Source: Solanum dulcamara (taxonomy: Eukaryota > Streptophyta > Magnoliopsida > Solanales > Solanaceae). From it: DNA of 64,000 nucleotides. Positions 59,701 through 64,000 of this stretch are shown piece after piece. The position numbers and the translations under genes are program-made. A model generated the notes under the pieces. That model was given only the letters and a program-made list of their open reading frames with translations, made no database searches and was not told where the DNA came from. The stretch's first letter is position 1. Each line of letters starts with the position of its first letter. The stretch lies in the NCBI RefSeq assembly GCF_947179165.1, contig NC_077248.1:52729732-52793731 (forward strand), in the 5' to 3' direction.

Positions 59701-62700
59701 TGACTAGTATATTACGAGTCTTTGAATTTGGTATTTATGCATTATTAGATCTGGGTGCTACTTTATTTTTTGTTACACCTTATCTTGCCATAAAATATGA
59801 TGTTAGTCCCAAAAATCTTGTTAGAGCCTTTTTTGGTCTATACCCTTATTGGTGATTCAGTCTTTGGCTAAATGAGTCTACAAAAATTATCAATTAACAT
59901 TTTTCATAAAATTATATCAGTTGACCTAGTAGAGCTTGATATGACCAATTTTGATGTTATTCACAGTATGGGTTGGCTTCATGCATGTTATGCATGTACT
60001 GATTGTAAAACCCATGTGATTAAGTTTTAATTTTCCTAATGAGCCAGTCCTAGAATGGAAAGGTAGCAATTTTGTGTTTAAGGGTCAATTCATCTTATGC
60101 CTTAAAGATAAAAAAATTATTTCTAAAGGTTTCATCTACCATCTTGTATGGGTTAGGGATACGAATTTCGAAGGCCCCACTCTTGAATCAATTTTGGTGG
60201 TTAATGAGTTTTCAAAAGTGTTTCCCGATGATCTTCCGAGTATCCCTCCCAAAAGGGAGATAGACTTCAGTATTGATCTTCTTTTCGATACCCAACCTAT
60301 CTTTGTCCCTCCTTATAAAATAGCTTAGGTAGAAATTAAGAGGTTATAGGATCCGTTAAAGGATTTGTTGGATAAGGGCTTTATTAGGCCGATTATATCT
60401 CCAAGTGGTGCTTTGCTTCTCTTTGTTAGGAAGAAGAATGGTTCACTTTGCATGTGTATGGATTATCGGCAAATGAACAAGGTCACAATCAAGAATAAGT
60501 ATTCCATTTCAAGGATTGATGACTTGTTCGATTAACTCCAAGGTGCAAGTTATTTCTCAAAGATTGATCTTCGATTGGGTTACCATCAACTTTGAGTGAG
60601 GGAATATGACATTCTGAAGATGACTTTTAGAACTCGGTATGGTCACTTTGAATTTTTGGTTGTCTTTTAGACTAACAAATGCTCTTGCAGCTATTATGGA
60701 TTTGATGAATAAAGTGTTCAAGTAGTACTTGGGTATATTTGTTATTGTGTTCATTGATGATATATTGATCTATTGTCGGAGTGAGGAGGAGTATATCAAT
60801 CATTTGAGGATTGTCTTGCAAGTTCTCAAGGATTAATTTTTTTCTAAGTTTAGCAAGTGTGAGTTTTGGTTGAGATCGGTTGCACTCCTTGGCCACATTA
60901 TTTCTGGTAATAGTATTCAAGTTGATCTTAAGAAAACCAAGGCGGTGAAGAATTGACCTAGACCTTTATCTCCTTCTGATATTCAAAGTTTCTTGGGCTT
61001 AGACGGTTATTATAGATAGTTTTTGGAAGGATTCTCTTCTATTGCATCGCTCTTTACTAGTTTGACTCAAAAGAAGGTGAAATTTCAATGGTCTAAGGCA
61101 TGTGAAAAGAGCTTCCAAGAGTTGAAAGATAGACTTACTTCCGCTCCGGTGTTGACTTTACCAGAAGGATCCGATGGATTTGTTGTGTATTGTGATGCTT
61201 TGAGAATTTGTCTTGGTTGTGTTTTGATGCAAAATGTACATGAAAATAACTATTAGACTCATGACTTGGAGTTAGTAGTAGTTGTGTTTGCTTTAAGAAT
61301 TTGGAAACACTATCTCTATGGTATCCATATTGATGTATTCACCGACCATAAGAGTTTGCAATATGTATTCAAGATAAAATACTTGAACTTTCAACAAAGG
61401 AGAAGGCTTGAGTTGTTGAAGGAATATAACATGAGTGAAAATACCATTCGGGAAAGGCAAATATGGTTGCCGATGCTCTTAGTAGGTTGTCCATGAATAA
61501 TGTTGCCCACATTGATGATGAGAAGGAGATAGGTTTTGATTTTTATATACTAACTTGTTTGGGTGTTCGCTTGGTTGATTTCGAGGATAATGGTATTGTT
61601 GTGCAAAATCATTCCAATTCATCTCTCGTGTCAGATGTGAAGGTAGACCAAGATAATGATATGAATTTGGTTGATTAGAAAAGAAGTTGCAGAAAAAGCC
61701 ATCAAGGCTTTATTCCAAGGGGGAGATGGTGTGCTTCGATATCAAGGTTGTTTATGTGTTTCCAATGTTGATGGTTTGAGGAAAATGATATTGTCCGAAG
61801 CTCATAGTGCGAGGTATTCTATTCATCTGAGATCACTAAGATGTATCTTGATTTGAGGGAAGTGTATTGGTGGAAAGGCATGGAGAAAGATATTATGGAG
61901 TTTGTGGTTAAGTGTCCCAATTGTCAACAAGTAAAGGTTGAGCATCAAAAATTGGGAGGTTTAGCTTAAGACATTGAGAGTCCTACTTGGAAGTGGGGAG
62001 ACAAATTTGGACTTCATTACGGATTTGCCTCGTACTTGTAGGCAATATGATTCGATTCGGGTTGTTGTTGACCAAATGACTAAGTTGGCGCATTTTCTTC
62101 CATGAAGACTTCCTATTCAGTCGAGTATTATTCTATACTTTACATTCAAGAGTTGATTAAGCTTCACCAATTTCCATTGTCTATCATCTCGAACACAGGT
62201 AAACAATTTACATCTATGTTTTGGAGGTCGTTTAAAAAGGGTCTTGGTACTCAAGTTAAGCTTAGTGCAACTTTTCACCCTCATATCGATGGTCAAGCCA
62301 AACAGACTATTCAGACATTGGAGAATTTGTTGAGGGATTTTGTAATTGACTTCAAAGGTAGTTGGTATTACTCTTTGTTGTTGATTGAGTTTGCTTATAG
62401 CAACAATTATCATTCGAGTATTCAAATGGATCCATTTGAGTCCTTATATGGTAGGAGCTGTAGATCTATGATTTGATGGTTTGAGGTTGGTGAGGTCTCT
62501 TTGATAGGGAAAAGATGGTTTATGAATCCATGGAGAAAGTTTGGCTCATTAGAGAGAGATTGAAGACTGCCAAAAGCCGACAAAAATCTTATTCGAATGT
62601 ACAGAGAAGAGAGCTTGAATTTAAGGTTGATAATTGGATTTACTTGAAAATATCAACTATGAAGGGTGTGATGCATTTTGGAAAGAAAAGAATGCTTAGT

Positions 62701-63055
62701 CCCAGTTATATAGGCCCATATCATATTTTGAGGCACTATGGTAAGGTAGCTTACGATTTGGATTTGCCTTCTGAATTGAAATTAGTGCATTCGGTGTTTT
62801 ATTCCTCTTTATTAAAAAAGTGTATAGGTGATCTACCTCTATTGTGCTAGTACACAGTGTTGGGGTGAAAGAGAGTCTATCTTATGAGGAGGTTCCGATT
62901 GAGATTTTAGATTGTCTAGTCCAAAAGTTAAGAAATAAAGAAATTGCCTCTATGAAAGTTCTTTGGAGGAACCAAATCGTTGAGGGTGCTACATAGTAGG
63001 CCGAAGCCGATATGATATCACCATATACTCATCTCTTTCCCTCTGTTCTTGCTTG
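59701..63055 (+). pseudogene. Element C pol: protease, RT, RNase H, integrase, chromodomain
   Basis: Protease: IYALLDLGATLFFVTPYLA (59730-59790), with DLGA for [26 protein letters not shown] (60215-60275), SKIDLRLGYHQL (60560) and an intact FIDDILIY (60750-60775). RNase H: FVVYCDALRICLGCVLMQN (61177-61235) with the Asp kept, then IDVFTDHKSLQYVFK. Integrase: ISNTGKQFTSMFWRSF (62190-62240) with Asp to Asn and AKQTIQTLENLL (62295) with Glu to Lys, then FAYSNNYHSSIQM. C-terminus: MKGVMHFGKKRMLSPSYIGP (62660-62720), then the EEVPIEILD linker and chromodomain with a stop in place of Trp (GATx, about 62995), to the TGA at 63053-63055. Numerous stops. Confidence 0.9.
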
Positions 63056-63302
63056 AGGTACTTAGTTTCCTTCATTCTCACTCTTTTGAATTCATGCATT
63101 TAAGTCATTCTCATGTTTTCGTATGCATGTATGTTCACAAAATAAGTTTTTAAGTCATGTTTTAGCTTGGGGTTGATTACTCCTTGGTTGATGCATTTTT
63201 ATGTGTTGTTGCATTCATATTGGGTTGTTATATCTCTTTACCTACTCTATTCATTCTATCTTGATTTCCATTTGAGGAAGAATATTTCCAAGGAGTATAT
63301 AT
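63056..63302 (+). other. Element C 3' untranslated region and polypurine tract
   Basis: Non-coding. TTTGAGGAAGAATATTTCC (63270-63288) and AAGGAGTATATAT lead into the LTR at 63303. Confidence 0.75.
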
Positions 63303-63832
63303 TGTACGACCCTTAAAGTTAGAAAGTCAAAATGGAAAGCAAAGTGGCAGAAAAGGTTTCTGGTGCCAGTTCCCACGAGCTGACCTAAAGGTAGTAGGAA
63401 GTTCTACGGACGTAGGAAGGTCTCATAGGAAGTGTACTGGGGTATGAGAAATTTGCTAAGTGTTTGACTATTCCATGAGGTGGTCCTACGGACCATAGAA
63501 ATTTCTACGATCCATAGGAACAACTCGTAGGGTAACATCAGGGACTTGATTGTATGAAAGATCATACGAACAACTTCAACAAAATGTGTTCTATGATCCA
63601 TAGACCAGGATCCTAAGGTTTGTGTGCAATTCTAGTAGTTACTATTTGGTACACAAAGTCCTACGGATGGGTCCTACTACCTTGTAGAACATGGTCCATA
63701 CGAGTTGAATCAAATATTGGGTAGGGGTTCTACGAAGGAGTTTGATAGATTATAGGAGGACCTATGGACTGTAGGTCCCATCTGTAAGTCACTTTAATAG
63801 TTTAATTTAGGGGTATTTTGGAGCTATTTGGA
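63303..63832 (+). mobile_element. Element C 3' LTR, truncated
   Basis: It begins TGTACGACCCTTAAAGTTAG and follows the 5' LTR (27235 onward) through CTACGGACCGTAGG-like words to GGGGTATTTTGGA (63818-63830). There the match stops and foreign integrase sequence in the opposite orientation begins. Confidence 0.8.
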
Positions 63833-64000
63833 TACTCGAATGATAAATGTTGTTATTAGCAAACCAAATCAATCACAAATGGTCATCCCAATTTCCTTTG
63901 ACCCTTTTGAATAGTATGCTCAACTTGGCCATCGTCTAAGGTTAACTTCAGTACCAATACCCTTTTGAAAAGACCTCCAAAATTAAGATATAAACTGAGT
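63833..64000 (-). pseudogene. Ty3 integrase core fragment, minus strand, running off the window
   Basis: Read from 64000 downward: QFIS-FWRSFQKGIGTEVNL, a deletion of about 20 bp, then RWPS-like for DGQAE, and FANNNIYHSSIQI. This is the part of a gypsy integrase between the second and third catalytic residues. It interrupts the C 3' LTR. Confidence 0.75.

Overview
The window is nuclear plant DNA, almost certainly from a Solanaceae genome (Solanum-like; genus not resolved). The evidence is a tobacco-type TS SINE, chromodomain Ty3 retrotransposons with tRNA-iMet-like primer sites, hAT, Tourist and Stowaway MITEs, and an integrated caulimovirid. Only one intact host gene was found. It encodes the regulatory beta subunit of protein kinase CK2 (CKB) on the minus strand, 25911 down to 13270, in five exons that join in frame to 292 codons. 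Its second intron (about 9.4 kb) is filled with transposons: a Tourist-like MITE, a long inverted repeat with arms of about 655 bp, a decayed hAT transposase carrying two MITEs with 8-bp target duplications, a Stowaway and a SINE.

Left flank (1-9003): three truncated Ty3 chromodomain elements lie in series. E1 is split by E2 and followed by E3; their LTRs carry satellites, a MITE and an inverted U3 fragment. 9004-12960 is AT-rich, with degenerate tandem repeats and a TGATACAT-rich transposon family. A shorter relative of that family lies just upstream of the CKB leader (26185-26540).

Right flank (27235-64000): one nested retrotransposon complex. Element C (5' LTR 27235-31732, 3' LTR from 63303) has a 2.33-kb inverted solo LTR, D, in its 5' LTR, flanked by GTGGG on both sides. 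Its gag is interrupted by element A (31965-55677). The gag of A is in turn interrupted by element B (35233-49464), a Tat/Ogre-like or non-autonomous element with LTRs over 2 kb. Inside B lies a minus-strand endogenous pararetrovirus (about 42700-46980) with remnants of coat protein, protease-RT-RNase H and a downstream ORF. It abuts a TAA run that leads into 103 uninterrupted ATG triplets.

At the A/C boundary 2,854 bp are tandemly duplicated with no difference seen by eye, although the two LTRs of A are strongly diverged. This points to a recent duplication or an assembly artefact. All transposon and viral reading frames are broken. No tRNA, rRNA or CRISPR was seen. Coordinates of splice sites and repeat ends were read by eye; identities are estimates unless counts are given.
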